From Pseudomonas sp. NFR16 (GTDB lineage Bacteria > Pseudomonadota > Gammaproteobacteria > Pseudomonadales > Pseudomonadaceae), in NCBI RefSeq assembly GCF_900108875.1, contig NZ_FNYJ01000002.1, positions 1 to 64,000 on the forward strand: a DNA stretch of 64,000 nucleotides. Direction: 5' to 3'. The translations under genes and the position numbers were made by a program. Of the stretch, positions 26,961 through 36,871 are shown piece after piece. Under the pieces are notes generated by a model that was not told the origin of the DNA, did no database searches, and saw nothing but the letters and a program-made list of their open reading frames with translations. Numbering within the stretch: the stretch's first letter is position 1; each line of letters starts with the position of its first letter.

Positions 26961-27877
26961 AGGCTCCTTTGTGCAGGGTTGTGTTCGTGTGCCGTGGCCA
27001 ACAGATTGCGCAGTGTCTCGAAGCCTTTTTTCGCGTACACATAACTGGGCGCGACGGCTGGATCCTGCTCGGCCTCAACCACCAGCCAGCCTTCGTAACG
27101 GGCCTGCATCAACACCTCGAGCAACGCGGCGAAATCGATGTCGCCATCGCCGGGCACGGTGAACGTGCCGTTGACGATGCAGTCCGGGAAACTCCAGAGG
27201 TTGTTGCGCGCCAGTTGCACCACCGGTTTGCGCACGTCCTTGAAATGCACGTGACAGACCCGGTCGATGTGCTTGCGCAACACCTGCAGCGGATCGCCAC
27301 CGCCCATGTAGCAATGGCCCGAATCGAACAACAGCCCGACTTCACTGCCGGTGCGGGCCATCAGTTGATCGATGTCATCGGGTGACTCGACGTAAGCGCC
27401 CATGTGGTGGTGATAGGCCAGACGCACGCCTTGCGACAGCGTGAAGCGCGCAAGCTCGGTCAGCTTGTCGGCGTACGCTTGCCAAGCGGTGTCAGTGTGA
27501 AAGCGCGGGCGCTCGACCAGCCGGATGCGTTGCCCCTGGATCGAGTCGGCGACCTCGCCATACACCAGCACGTTGGCGCCATTGTGCTTCAACAGCTCAA
27601 CATGGCTGGCGATGGCTTCGATTTCTTCGGCCACCGAGCGGCTGGCGAGCCGGCTCGAATACCAGCCCGAGACCAGCGCCAGACCGTAAGGCCGAAGCAC
27701 ATCGGCCACGCCCTTGGCGTCCTTGGGGAACTTGCCGTTGAGCTCGAAGCCTGCATAGCCGATTTCCTTGCCTTCGCTCAGCGCCGTGCTCAACGGCGTC
27801 TCTCCTCCCAGCGCGGGCAGGTCGTCGTTGCTCCAGGAAATCGGGTTGATGCCAATTCGGATTGCGGAAGCGGGCAT
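26957..27877 (-). CDS. iolE: Myo-inosose-2 dehydratase
   Basis: A 306-residue TIM-barrel protein of the xylose-isomerase-like group. It dehydrates 2-keto-myo-inositol to the cyclohexane-1,2-dione substrate of IolD. Typical segments are IGINPISWSNDDLPALGG at the N-terminus, LAYHHHMGAYVE, GLLFDSGHCYMGGGDP and VCHVHFKDVR with metal-ligand residues. The start at 27877 is preceded by AAGGTG; the frame open to 27946 lacks family similarity. It follows iolC by 52 nt and overlaps iolB. Confidence 0.94.
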   Translation of the reverse strand: MPASAIRIGINPISWSNDDLPALGGETPLSTALSEGKEIGYAGFELNGKFPKDAKGVADVLRPYGLALVSGWYSSRLASRSVAEEIEAIASHVELLKHNGANVLVYGEVADSIQGQRIRLVERPRFHTDTAWQAYADKLTELARFTLSQGVRLAYHHHMGAYVESPDDIDQLMARTGSEVGLLFDSGHCYMGGGDPLQVLRKHIDRVCHVHFKDVRKPVVQLARNNLWSFPDCIVNGTFTVPGDGDIDFAALLEVLMQARYEGWLVVEAEQDPAVAPSYVYAKKGFETLRNLLATAHEHNPAQRSL

Positions 27878-27929
27878 GGCTGCACCTTTTTGTTGTGATC
27901 GCGTGTTGAAAATACCGACTGCGCCCGGC

Positions 27930-29867
27930 TCACGCCCGCGCATCACGCCAGGACTCGATCAGGAAACCGAACGTGCTCTGCACCCGACTGATGAGCCCGG
28001 CGTCGTCGATTTCGCCTTCCAGCCACGCACGGCTGGGCTCGTGAAAAATCGTCCGGCCCACGGCAAATCCCCGACACGTGGTACTTTGGCTGGCTTCACG
28101 AAAACCCGCCGCCAGGGTTTCCGCCGGCGCATTGAGTCCCAGCAGCACCACGCCGCGGCAGTACGGATCACGCGCCTGAATCAGCGCGTCGAGTTGCTCC
28201 CACACGTGCGCGGGCTGGGATTCGATCTTCCACCACGCCGGGTAAATGCCGAGGTTGTACAGGCGCTTGATCGCGCGATAGATCACATCCGGGTGCGGTG
28301 AAGGGTGATCCTTGGGCGGGATGACTTCCAAAAGCAATTCATGACCGCTGGCCTGAGACGCCTGATACAGCCCCATCAACTGCGCTTCCTGCTCCAGACG
28401 CAACATCGGTTCGTCGTCCGGGTGGTATTGCACCAGGCATTTGATGATCTGCTCCTGGGGCCAGCTCTGCAGGTTGCTGCCGATTGAGCGGCCATGTTCG
28501 AACGCCAGTGGCCGCGAGCCCTGCACCTCCACCGGCCTGGCGATCCACCAGCCACGGCCGGTGGCAACGTTGAGTGAGTCCTGACCAAAGCGCTGGTCCG
28601 CAAGCAGACCGACATCGGCGGCGATGCCGCGCTTGCGCAGATCCGCCTCGACGCGCTCGACCGCCTGAATGAACAATTGTTTGAGTTGACCGATGCAGGC
28701 CAGGTCGCGCCCGGCTTTCTGGGCGAGTTCGACCAGTTGCCCACGATGATCGAACGCAAAAATGAACAGCTGCTGCCATTGCTTGCGTGGCACGCTGACC
28801 CGGTGCAGACGCTGCAGCACCGCGTCCTGATCAGGCCGGGTGATCGGCACCGGACTGCTGAACAGGTAATCCAGCTCGGCCAGGGTCGGCATCGCCGGCG
28901 CACAGGCATGGCGCGACACGACCAGGCCGCCACAGGCATTGGCCAACTGGCAACAGCGCTCGTCGCTGTCTTCGTTGAGCCAGCCCTTGAGAAACCCGGA
29001 CATAAAAGCATCGCCGGCGCCAAGCACATTGAGGACCTCCACCCGCACGCCGGGATAAATCGCGCCGTCTTCCAGTCGTGAGGGAATGGCGCCATGGATC
29101 ACCGTGCAGCCTTGCGGCCCCAGCTTGACCACCAGCGTCGCGTCGGTCAGCCCGCGCACCGTGCGCAACGCGGTCAGCAGATCGGTGGCTGCACCAGCGA
29201 TGAGGAATTCTTCCTCGGTGCCGACGATCAGGTCGAAGCGCGGCAGGATACGTTGCACGTGCTGACTGACCTTCTGGTCGGCCACGAACCGGGTCTCACC
29301 ATCGGCCTTGCCGGTCAGGCCCCACAGCACCGGCCGATAGTCGATGTCCAGCACACGCCTGACGTCGTGCTTCTCGGCATAATCGAGCGCCTGACTGCTG
29401 GCCTTGAACACCTGATCGGTGGAGAAATGCGTGCCGGTGATCAACAACGCTTTGCTCGAGGCAATCTGCGCCTCGTCGATGTCCTCGGCCTGCAGCGCCA
29501 TGTCAGCGCAGTTTTCCCGGTAGAACACCAGGGGAAAGGTCTCGCGATCCTTGATACCGAGCAGCACCATCGCGGTCAGGCGCTCGGAGTCGACCTTGAT
29601 GCCGCTGACGTCACAGCCTTCGCGGGCCAGGGATTCGACGAGGAAACGGCCCATGTGGTCGTTGCCGACGCGGGTCAGCATGGCCGACCTTACGCCCAGC
29701 CGTGCGGTACCGAACGCGATGTTGGCCGACGATCCACCCAGGTATTTGGCGAAGCTGCCGACATCTTCCAGACGCGCGCCGATCTGCTGCGCATAAAGAT
29801 CGACGCCCAGACGTCCGAGGCAAATCACGTCCAGTTGGCGTGCGCTGGCAAAACGAGTCTGGCCCAT
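27930..29867 (-). CDS. iolC: Bifunctional 5-dehydro-2-deoxygluconokinase / aldolase (IolC-DUF2090)
   Basis: A 645-residue fusion. Residues ~10-325 are a PfkB kinase (YLGGSSANIAFGTARLG near the N-terminus, and the catalytic NVLGAGDAFMSGF) that phosphorylates 2-deoxy-5-keto-D-gluconate. Residues ~335-640 are a DUF2090 domain (IFAFDHRGQLVELAQKAG, YNLGIYPAWWKIE, CRGVVLLGLNAP), taken to perform the aldol cleavage to dihydroxyacetone phosphate and malonate semialdehyde. The fusion explains the absence of a separate iolJ. AAAGGAG precedes the ATG. It is the first gene of the catabolic operon, divergent from the RpiR regulator. Confidence 0.94.
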   Translation of the reverse strand: MGQTRFASARQLDVICLGRLGVDLYAQQIGARLEDVGSFAKYLGGSSANIAFGTARLGVRSAMLTRVGNDHMGRFLVESLAREGCDVSGIKVDSERLTAMVLLGIKDRETFPLVFYRENCADMALQAEDIDEAQIASSKALLITGTHFSTDQVFKASSQALDYAEKHDVRRVLDIDYRPVLWGLTGKADGETRFVADQKVSQHVQRILPRFDLIVGTEEEFLIAGAATDLLTALRTVRGLTDATLVVKLGPQGCTVIHGAIPSRLEDGAIYPGVRVEVLNVLGAGDAFMSGFLKGWLNEDSDERCCQLANACGGLVVSRHACAPAMPTLAELDYLFSSPVPITRPDQDAVLQRLHRVSVPRKQWQQLFIFAFDHRGQLVELAQKAGRDLACIGQLKQLFIQAVERVEADLRKRGIAADVGLLADQRFGQDSLNVATGRGWWIARPVEVQGSRPLAFEHGRSIGSNLQSWPQEQIIKCLVQYHPDDEPMLRLEQEAQLMGLYQASQASGHELLLEVIPPKDHPSPHPDVIYRAIKRLYNLGIYPAWWKIESQPAHVWEQLDALIQARDPYCRGVVLLGLNAPAETLAAGFREASQSTTCRGFAVGRTIFHEPSRAWLEGEIDDAGLISRVQSTFGFLIESWRDARA

Positions 29868-30100
29868 GCTGGCTCCTTTTATTTTTATTTAGCCCGGGCT
29901 TGCGAGAAGCCCTGTTCGTGAATGCAGACTAGAACGCTGCAAGACAAGGAGCAATGATTTTTTCTATATTTTTTTCAAGTAGAATATTTTTTCCACTTTG
30001 CGCAAATGCCCGCTCTTCGTGCTAAACAGAGGCAGGTCGCAGGCAAGCCACGCTAAACTGCCAGCCGCGTTTACAAGAACAAGCCAAAGGATCCATCCGT
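29868..30100. promoter_or_regulatory. Divergent iolC / iolR promoter region with an operator-like site
   Basis: A 233-nt region with a strongly AT-rich core (about 29957-29995). AGAA-TATTTT-TTCC at 29981-29994 fits GGAA-N6-TTCC with one mismatch. A near-direct repeat of ATA-T(6-7)-C occurs at 29966-29976 and 29984-29993. This is where an RpiR regulator would be expected to control both directions. I cannot place -35/-10 boxes with confidence. Confidence 0.5.
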
Positions 30101-31024
30101 ATGCCAAGCACCGATCAGCCCTCCCTGCCCGAGACCGACGACAGCGCTGCGTCGCCCATCATCGCGCCGGACACGGCTGACGCCTTGCTCAAGCTGATCA
30201 CCGCCGAGTATGAAAGTCTGCCTCGGCAGCTCAAGCGGATCGCCAGTTACATGAGCCAGCAGAGTGACCGGATCATGGTCGACCGCATCAGCGACATTGC
30301 CCGTGAATGCGAAGTGCATCCGTCAGCCATCGTGCGGTTTTCCCAGCGCTTCGGCTTCAGCGGATTCAGCGAAATGCAGTCGTTGTTTCGCGAGGCGTAT
30401 ACGCACAAGGCGACGCCCGTGCAGAACTACCAGCAGCGCATTCGCAGCATGATCGCCAACAAATCGCAGAAAGCCAGCGGCGGCGACCTGGCGCGCGAAT
30501 GCGTAAACGCCACGCTGTCCGGGCTTGAGCGGCTGGCACTGGAACTGGACGACGAAGCGTTCGAGAAAGCCGTGGATCTGGTCGTCAATGCTGACAATAT
30601 CTACGTGGTCGGCGTGCGCCGCTCCTTCGCCGTGGCCGATTATCTGGTTTACAACCTGCAGCACACCAACAAGCGCATTCACCTGATTTCCGGACTGGGC
30701 GGCAGCTACCGCGAGCAGATGCGCAGCGTGCGCGCCAATGATCTGGTCATCGCCATCAGCTTCACGCCATACGGCAAGGAAACCCAGCACTGCCTGCGTA
30801 TCGCTCAACACCATCAGGCCAAGACGCTGATCATTACCGACAGCAACCTGTCGCCGCTGGCCAAGCGCGCCAACTCGGTGCTGTTGGTCAACGAAGGCAG
30901 CTCGTTCGCCTTCCGTTCCCTGAGCGCCACGCTGTGCCTGTGCCAGGCGCTGTTCATCGCGGTCGCGTATCGGCTGGAGTTAAAGGTGGACGAGATGTCG
31001 GAACAGGTGGGATTCGAGGACTGA
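30101..31024 (+). CDS. RpiR-family transcriptional regulator, likely IolR
   Basis: A 307-residue regulator. A disordered N-terminus of ~30 residues precedes an RpiR-type helix-turn-helix (ISDIARECEVHPSAIVRFSQRFGFSGFSEMQSLFRE, about 63-100) and a C-terminal SIS sugar-phosphate-binding domain (about 150-285: NIYVVGVRRSFAVADYLVYNL, DLVIAISFTPYGKETQHCL). Divergent from iolC across an AT-rich spacer carrying an operator-like palindrome. By analogy with Sinorhizobium and Caulobacter IolR, it should repress inositol genes and be released by a pathway intermediate; this is inferred from family and location. Confidence 0.88.
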   Translation: MPSTDQPSLPETDDSAASPIIAPDTADALLKLITAEYESLPRQLKRIASYMSQQSDRIMVDRISDIARECEVHPSAIVRFSQRFGFSGFSEMQSLFREAYTHKATPVQNYQQRIRSMIANKSQKASGGDLARECVNATLSGLERLALELDDEAFEKAVDLVVNADNIYVVGVRRSFAVADYLVYNLQHTNKRIHLISGLGGSYREQMRSVRANDLVIAISFTPYGKETQHCLRIAQHHQAKTLIITDSNLSPLAKRANSVLLVNEGSSFAFRSLSATLCLCQALFIAVAYRLELKVDEMSEQVGFED

Positions 31025-31086
31025 ACGGCCGCGCGTCCAGCCGCCGCGATGGCTGTGGCGCGCAGAATTCTGCGCAGTCAGGTCGC

Positions 31087-31114
31087 CTTGTACAAAACCG
31101 ACGAGCTGTACAAG
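31087..31114. promoter_or_regulatory. Inverted repeat CTTGTACA-N12-TGTACAAG
   Basis: Perfect 8-bp arms (31087-31094 and 31107-31114) are separated by 12 nt, placing their centres 20 bp apart, two helical turns. It lies 63 nt after the iolR stop and 134 nt before the BdlA-like gene. Geometry suggests a dimeric regulator site, but I cannot assign a regulator. Confidence 0.4.
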
Positions 31115-31248
31115 ATTTGTGTAGCTTTTTGATATCACGTTTGTAATGATCTACTCACTGCAGACGGACACCGCAGCTGAGCCTCAAACGCGCTCACAGG
31201 GTCAAGGAACACGACCGTTTCGTCGTTCCACCCGCGAGAGCCGCCATC

Positions 31249-32562
31249 ATGTTTTTCGACTCGTCCAAGAATAGACTCATCCAGACCCTGCAACACACTG
31301 TCTCCTATCAAACCAGCCTGCTGGAAGCGATCAACCGCTCGATGGCCAGCATCGAGTTTGACCTGCACGGGGTTGTGCTCAGCGCCAACGACAACTTTTA
31401 TCGCGCCATGCACTACCGCCCCGAGCAAGTGATCGGCAAGGAACACCGTATCTTCTGCACCGACGAGTACGTACGCAGCAGCGAGTATTCGCAGCTCTGG
31501 GCGCGGCTGCGCACTGGCGAATTCGTGTCGGCAACCTTTCAGCGGGTGGCAGGCGACGGGCGCGCGGTCTGGCTCGAGGCCAGCTACAACCCGATCAAGG
31601 ACGCCGAAGGCAAGGTGGTCAAGATCGTCAAATACGCCGTGGACGTGACGGAGAAACTTCAGAACGAGCGCGAGTCCCAGAACAAACTCCAGGCCATCGA
31701 CCGCGCCATGGCGGTCATCGAGTTCGGCCTCGACGGTCAGATCATCGCAGCCAACGAAAATCTGCTGCGGTTGATGGGCTACAGCCGTCAGGAACTGCTG
31801 GGCAAAAACCACCGAATTCTGTGCCCGGCCGACCTGGTCAACAGCGGCGAATACCTGGATTTCTGGCGTCGGCTGAACAAAGGCGAATTTTTCAGTGGCC
31901 AGTTCAAACGCATTGGCAAGCATGGCCAGACGCTTTGGCTGGAAGCGTCTTACAACCCTGTGTATGACGCCTGCGGAAAGCTGTGCAAAGTGGTCAAATA
32001 CGCCTCTGATGTCACGGCACGTATCGAGAAGCATGAGCAGGACTCGCACAGCGCGGCGCAGGCGTATCACATTTCGGTGCAGACCCGGAAATACGCCGAG
32101 CAAGGTACGCAAGTGATCCAGCAGGCCGCCAGCGAAATGCGCCAGATTTCGCAGAATATCGATGACTCGTCGCGGATCATCGGCCAACTGGGCGAGCGTT
32201 CGGAGCAAATCACGGCCATCGTCAATACCATTCACAGCATTGCCGACCAGACCAACCTGCTCGCCCTCAACGCGGCGATTGAAGCAGCGCGGGCGGGCGA
32301 TCAAGGCCGCGGATTCGCCGTGGTGGCCGATGAGGTGCGCCAACTGGCAGGCCGCACCAGTCGCTCCACGCAAGAAATCTCCGAAATGATCCAGGTCATC
32401 CAGAACGAGACGCGCCAGGCCATTGTCAGCATGGACAACACCCGGACCAACGCAGCCAAGGGCGTGGACCTCGCGGATCAGGCCGGCAGCGCGATCGTGC
32501 AGATCAGCGCCGGAACCAATGACGCGGTGGATGCAGTAAGGATGTTTGCGGGCAAGGACTGA
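31249..32562 (+). CDS. PAS-PAS methyl-accepting chemotaxis protein, BdlA-like
   Basis: A 437-residue soluble chemoreceptor. Two PAS domains of the same type (about 20-135 and 140-258; each has ANDN/ANEN-F/L followed by KEHRIFC or KNHRILC and WLEASYNP) precede a signalling domain with [40 protein letters not shown]. No membrane segment. The architecture and length match BdlA of P. aeruginosa, which links energy/redox cues to biofilm dispersion and c-di-GMP. The two PAS units look like an internal duplication. A CheW-binding pentapeptide is absent at the C-terminus. Confidence 0.85.
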   Translation: MFFDSSKNRLIQTLQHTVSYQTSLLEAINRSMASIEFDLHGVVLSANDNFYRAMHYRPEQVIGKEHRIFCTDEYVRSSEYSQLWARLRTGEFVSATFQRVAGDGRAVWLEASYNPIKDAEGKVVKIVKYAVDVTEKLQNERESQNKLQAIDRAMAVIEFGLDGQIIAANENLLRLMGYSRQELLGKNHRILCPADLVNSGEYLDFWRRLNKGEFFSGQFKRIGKHGQTLWLEASYNPVYDACGKLCKVVKYASDVTARIEKHEQDSHSAAQAYHISVQTRKYAEQGTQVIQQAASEMRQISQNIDDSSRIIGQLGERSEQITAIVNTIHSIADQTNLLALNAAIEAARAGDQGRGFAVVADEVRQLAGRTSRSTQEISEMIQVIQNETRQAIVSMDNTRTNAAKGVDLADQAGSAIVQISAGTNDAVDAVRMFAGKD

Positions 32563-32582
32563 TCGCAGTGACCCGGTCCATT

Positions 32583-32606
32583 GTGAAGCCAGCAAGCTGG
32601 CTTCAC
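32583..32606. repeat. Perfect 11-bp stem hairpin after the BdlA-like gene
   Basis: GTGAAGCCAGC (32583-32593), AA, then its exact inverse (32596-32606), starting 20 nt past the stop codon. There is no T-run, so it is more likely a repeat or transcript-stabilising hairpin than an intrinsic terminator. A REP-like unit with GAGCTTGCTCGCGA follows at 32651-32679. The rest of the 210-nt gap shows nothing further. Confidence 0.6.
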
Positions 32607-32772
32607 GGATTTGTGTCTGGCCGGAGAATTCGGGGATGGCCGCAGATCCCTGTAAGAGTGAGCTTGCTCGCGAACTGGCCGGTACATTCGGTGCACCTGC
32701 ATTGACCGGAATATAGTCATTGCAAGCTAGCTGGCCCACAGGTCTGACCGCAGCGTGTCAGGTGTGTCGCAA

Positions 32773-33780
32773 TCATCCCTCCCTGCGCGCTTCGTTTTTG
32801 CTGCGCATGGCTTTGGCACGCTTCTCCAACACCAGATACACCACCACCGCCAGCATCAATGGAATCAGGAAATAGATCACTCGATAGCCGATCAATGCGG
32901 CGAGCAGCTGCCCTTTACTGAACTGATGCTGCATCAGCGTGATGAATACGGTTTCAAGCACGCCAAGGCCCGCGGGAATGTGAGCGATGACTCCAGCGAT
33001 GCTACTGATCAGCAAAATCCCTAACACAGCGGGATAGAACGCCTTTTCCGGCAGAAGCACGTAGATCAGCAGCGCCATCAGTCCCCAGTTCAATGCCCCG
33101 AGCAAAGCCTGACGCAGCGCCTGATTGAGCGACGGCAGGACCAGTTGCTGCTTGCGAATGGTCCAGGTCCTGCGCTTCGAAAAACGGCAGGCGAGAAAAT
33201 AGCTGAAACACACCGCCAGCAGCACGAAGCCGATCAGTTGCAACGTCGTGTCGCCTATCTTCCAGCCGTCGGGCAGATCGATGAAATCACCGGCAAACAC
33301 AAAGCCTGCCAGCAGCATGTAACCGAGCCAGTTGGTGATCAGGCTCAGGCTGAGAATGCGGGTAATGGTCGGCACGTCGAGCCCAAGCCGCGAATACAGC
33401 CGATAACGCAACGCGATGCCGCCTACCCATGAACTGAGGTTGAGGTTGAAGGCGTAGCAGACGAACGTCACCGGAATGATCTGAGAGACCGACAATTTGT
33501 GCTCGGTGTAACGCCGGGCGAGCACGTCGAAACCGCAATAGGTCAGGTAACTGCCCGCTGCGATCAGGAATCCCAGCACCAGCGTGCTCGCTTTATAGGA
33601 CTGAAGCGCATGGCTGACCTCTTTCCAGTCCAGATTCTTCATCAGGGTGAACAGCAAAACCGGCACTGCAATGAAGAAAAACAGCGTCATGCCGCGCTTG
33701 GCCCACGTCAGCCATGGCCGGTTCTTGCCATTGTGTTCTTGATTCTGCTCCCGGGTCGGGGCTTGTGAGACTCCATTCAT
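32773..33780 (-). CDS. ybhN: YbhN-family membrane protein (flippase-like domain)
   Basis: A 335-residue inner-membrane protein of the lysylphosphatidylglycerol synthetase transmembrane-region family. Eight or so hydrophobic segments run from ~30 to 320, and the family hallmarks are WVGGIALRYRLYSRLGLD and SSIAGVIAHIPAGLGVLETVF. Its role is unproven. It overlaps clsB by four bases, reproducing the ybhP-clsB-ybhN grouping of E. coli, where the cluster is associated with cardiolipin synthesis. Confidence 0.88.
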   Translation of the reverse strand: MNGVSQAPTREQNQEHNGKNRPWLTWAKRGMTLFFFIAVPVLLFTLMKNLDWKEVSHALQSYKASTLVLGFLIAAGSYLTYCGFDVLARRYTEHKLSVSQIIPVTFVCYAFNLNLSSWVGGIALRYRLYSRLGLDVPTITRILSLSLITNWLGYMLLAGFVFAGDFIDLPDGWKIGDTTLQLIGFVLLAVCFSYFLACRFSKRRTWTIRKQQLVLPSLNQALRQALLGALNWGLMALLIYVLLPEKAFYPAVLGILLISSIAGVIAHIPAGLGVLETVFITLMQHQFSKGQLLAALIGYRVIYFLIPLMLAVVVYLVLEKRAKAMRSKNEARREG

Positions 33781-35027
33781 AGCGACTTCTCCCGATCGGT
33801 CGACAGCTCATTTTTCAATTCCGCCGCTTCTGGAATCACCTCCGGCGCTCGCACCGGTTTCAGGCGTGGGCCATGCACCGGAAACAAGCCGGCAATAGCA
33901 GGAAAGTGGCGCAGAAAGTGGAAGCTGAAAAAAATCATCGGCGCGCGCCACCACTGTCCCTTGGCCAGGCCTTTGAGATTGACTTGCTTGCTGTGCGCAA
34001 GGGCCAGATCCCGCAGATGCTCGTGCAGGCGCTGATTGAGTGCGTGGTCGCGAATGAACAGATTGGCTTCCAGGTTCAACGCCAGGCTCAAAGGGTCAAG
34101 ATTGCTGGAGCCCACCGTCGACCACTCGTGATCGATCAGTGCGACCTTGCCGTGCAACGCGCGTTGCTTGTACTCGTGGATCACCACGCCTTCGCGCAGC
34201 AGCCACGTGTAAGTCAGCCTGGAGCACATGCGCACGAACGGCATGTCGGGCTGGCCCTGCAGAATCAACGTGACTTTCACGCCGCGCCGCGCGGCGTTGC
34301 GCAGCTCCCGCAGAAAACGATAACTGGGGAAAAAATACGCATTGGCGATGGTGATGCGCTGGGTCGCGTTGCGCATCGCCAGTAAATACTGCTCTTCGAT
34401 GTCGGTGGTGTGTCGGCGATTGTCACGCTCGGCCATCAGCATCCGCGCGCTGCCCGCCTGACGGGTCACCGGCTTGAGCGGCGTGAACGTCTTGCGCACG
34501 GCCGGGCCGAGCATGTTCAACGTTGAGCGGTAAATGTCGGCAACAATCGGCCCGCGCACGAGCACGGCATAATCCTGCTTGGCGGTGATGCCGGTGTCGG
34601 CCATGTGGTCGACGCTATAATTGATGCCGCCCATGAACGCCAGTTCGGCATCGATGACCACGACCTTGCGGTGCAGGCGGCGGAACAGGTTCGTGCGCAT
34701 GCCCATGAACTTGGGGCGCGGGTCGAACAGCTGGATCTGGACGCCCGCCTCGATCATCTGCGCGACGAATTCAGAGCTCAGGTCGCTGGTGCCGTAGTCA
34801 TCGACGGTAATGACCACCCGCACGCCACGACGAGCCGCCTCGATGACCGCCTGTTGCAGGCCCTCGCCAACCCGGTCTTCGAAAATGATGAAGGTTTCCA
34901 GCAAGACCTCCTGCCGGGCAGCACGAATGCTGTCGAAGACCCTGGCAAAGAAGTCCTCGCCGTTGATCAGCAGTTCCACCGAATTGCCGTCCTGCCATAC
35001 GCCACACATGTCACTGAAAGCCTTCAT
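33777..35027 (-). CDS. clsB: Cardiolipin synthase B
   Basis: A 416-residue phospholipase-D superfamily enzyme making cardiolipin. Both HKD motifs are intact: H119-x-K121-x4-D126 (HRKVVVID, followed by GGIN) and H292-x-K294-x4-D299 (HGKVALID, followed by GSSNLD). No N-terminal transmembrane helices, which distinguishes it from ClsA. It overlaps the genes on both sides by four bases (ATGA). Confidence 0.93.
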   Translation of the reverse strand: MKAFSDMCGVWQDGNSVELLINGEDFFARVFDSIRAARQEVLLETFIIFEDRVGEGLQQAVIEAARRGVRVVITVDDYGTSDLSSEFVAQMIEAGVQIQLFDPRPKFMGMRTNLFRRLHRKVVVIDAELAFMGGINYSVDHMADTGITAKQDYAVLVRGPIVADIYRSTLNMLGPAVRKTFTPLKPVTRQAGSARMLMAERDNRRHTTDIEEQYLLAMRNATQRITIANAYFFPSYRFLRELRNAARRGVKVTLILQGQPDMPFVRMCSRLTYTWLLREGVVIHEYKQRALHGKVALIDHEWSTVGSSNLDPLSLALNLEANLFIRDHALNQRLHEHLRDLALAHSKQVNLKGLAKGQWWRAPMIFFSFHFLRHFPAIAGLFPVHGPRLKPVRAPEVIPEAAELKNELSTDREKSL

Positions 35028-35818
35028 AGCGTCACCTCCACCGCCAAAGGCGCATGATCGGAAAGATGCGACCAGGGCCGGTTCGACAGAACCCTGGGCG
35101 TCCTGATTCGCGCGTTACGCACGTAGATACGGTCCAGGCGCAGTAAGGGGAAGCGCGCCGGAAAACTTTTCGCCGGCGCGCCGAACGCCTCGACGAACAC
35201 TTCGCGCAGCCCCGTGGGCGTCAACACGGCATCGGCCTTCTTGCGCCAATCGTTGAAGTCGCCGGCGATGATCACCGGCGCCTCTGGCGGCAGGCGACCG
35301 ACCAGTTCGGCAAGCAGGGTGAGCTGCTGCTGGCGATGATTTTCCTTGAGCCCCAGATGCACGCAGACCGCGTGCACCTCGCCGAAGTGCGGCACCTGCA
35401 GGACACAATGCAGAAGGCCGCGTTCTTCGGTGCCGAGAATAGAGATGTCGAGGTTTTCATGGCGCACGATCGGGTACTTGGACAGCAACGCATTGCCGTG
35501 ATGCCCGTGTGGGTAAACAGCGTTGCGCCCGTAGGCGAAATCCTTCCACATGCTGTCGGCGAGGAATTCATACTGTGAAGTGGTTGGCCAGTTTTTCACG
35601 TTCTGCGCGTGATCCTGGTGCTCGCCATGGACCTCCTGAAGGAACACAACGTCGGCCGACACGCTGCGCACGGCGTCGCGCAGCTCCGGCAGGATGAAAC
35701 GCCGATTGAGAAAGCCGAAGCCCATGTGCATGTTCATGGTCAGGATATTGAGCGTGACGACGGTCGTTGCGCTTTGACGTCGACCGCCGATTTCGTCAGG
35801 AATCAGGGCACTGGTCAA
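35024..35818 (-). CDS. ybhP: Endonuclease/exonuclease/phosphatase-family protein YbhP
   Basis: A 264-residue EEP-fold metal-dependent hydrolase. Motifs are [12 protein letters not shown] (Asn), VVFLQEVHG (catalytic Glu), GDFNDWR (Asp/Asn) and [11 protein letters not shown] at the C-terminus (Asp-His). Such proteins cleave phosphodiesters; the grouping with clsB suggests a lipid or glycerophosphodiester substrate, but this is inference. It has four-base overlaps with the DUF72 gene and clsB. Confidence 0.87.
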   Translation of the reverse strand: MTSALIPDEIGGRRQSATTVVTLNILTMNMHMGFGFLNRRFILPELRDAVRSVSADVVFLQEVHGEHQDHAQNVKNWPTTSQYEFLADSMWKDFAYGRNAVYPHGHHGNALLSKYPIVRHENLDISILGTEERGLLHCVLQVPHFGEVHAVCVHLGLKENHRQQQLTLLAELVGRLPPEAPVIIAGDFNDWRKKADAVLTPTGLREVFVEAFGAPAKSFPARFPLLRLDRIYVRNARIRTPRVLSNRPWSHLSDHAPLAVEVTL

Positions 35819-36732
35819 AAGCTCACTCCTCGTAGATCGCCAGGCGAGACTTCCAATGCATCTGCCAGCTCGAAACGCTCCAGCAAGGTGCGCGCGTCGT
35901 AAGGCGCACGGACTTTGATGTCGTTATCGAAGTAGCAGTAGATGTCCCGGGATTTGCGCGCCCTTGGCGCTTTGTCCAGCGCCAGGTGCGCGTCCTTGGG
36001 CTGGGCGCCCTGGCGCCACGCGTCGATCCGGTCGCCCCAGCGTTTCAACGCCGCAGGGGTATAGCCGCTGGCATACAACTCTTTGTCCCCATGCAAGCGC
36101 AGGTAAACGAAATCACTGGTCAGGTCTTCCAGGTACGGCCACTTGCCAGCGGTGTCGGCGACCACCAGCGCGACCTTGTACTTACGCAGCAGCTCGATGA
36201 ACGCAGGCACTGCAAAACTCTCGTGCCGGATTTCTACCGCGTGGCGCAGCCTGGCTTTGCCGGGGATGTCCAGATACCCCGGTTTTTCCATCCGCGCTGC
36301 ACACTTTTTGGCGAGGGCCTTGGCGGACTTGCCGTCATGGGGCAGCAGGCTGAGGAAAGTCTCGAAACGATCGGCGTCGAATTTGAAGGCCGGTGGGAAC
36401 TGCCAGAGAATCGGGCCGAGTTTCTCGCGCAATCGAAAAATGCCGGATGCAAAGAAGTTCGCCAAGGGCTCTTCGATTTCCTTCAGGCGACGAACATGGG
36501 TGATGTATCGCGGGGCTTTCACGCTGAACACGAACCCCTTGGGCGCGTCGGCATACCAGCGCGCGTACAGGTCCGGCGACTGCAGGGAATAGAACGAGCC
36601 GTTAATTTCAATGCTGTTGACCGCCCGGGAGGCGAACTTCAGCTCGTTCTTCTGGGCCAGACCTTCAGGGTAAAAGTCGCCTCGCCACGGCTCATAGCGC
36701 CAGCCGGAAATGCCGATGTGAATATCGCTCAT
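35815..36732 (-). CDS. DUF72 (YecE-like) protein
   Basis: A 305-residue member of the DUF72 family, which adopts a TIM-barrel fold with unknown activity. The start ([23 protein letters not shown]), [34 protein letters not shown] and [11 protein letters not shown] are diagnostic. It is the first gene of a four-gene overlapping operon with ybhP, clsB and ybhN, suggesting a shared membrane or stress role. Confidence 0.88.
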   Translation of the reverse strand: MSDIHIGISGWRYEPWRGDFYPEGLAQKNELKFASRAVNSIEINGSFYSLQSPDLYARWYADAPKGFVFSVKAPRYITHVRRLKEIEEPLANFFASGIFRLREKLGPILWQFPPAFKFDADRFETFLSLLPHDGKSAKALAKKCAARMEKPGYLDIPGKARLRHAVEIRHESFAVPAFIELLRKYKVALVVADTAGKWPYLEDLTSDFVYLRLHGDKELYASGYTPAALKRWGDRIDAWRQGAQPKDAHLALDKAPRARKSRDIYCYFDNDIKVRAPYDARTLLERFELADALEVSPGDLRGVSF

Positions 36733-36871
36733 GCAAGGGCTCTCTCATGTTCTGCCGCGACACCTGCCGCAATCATCCTGAACAAGAGATAAGAAGCTTG
36801 AGACCGGGCCAGGTTCCATGGTTTTTACGCGTCCTGCGGCGCGCCGATCCGAACGATCCGGCGTCCACAGC

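Noticed and set aside
31135..32739. 534-codon frame on the minus strand
   Set aside because: It runs antisense through the whole PAS-PAS chemoreceptor, whose domains are unmistakable on the plus strand; GC-rich DNA commonly leaves such frames open.
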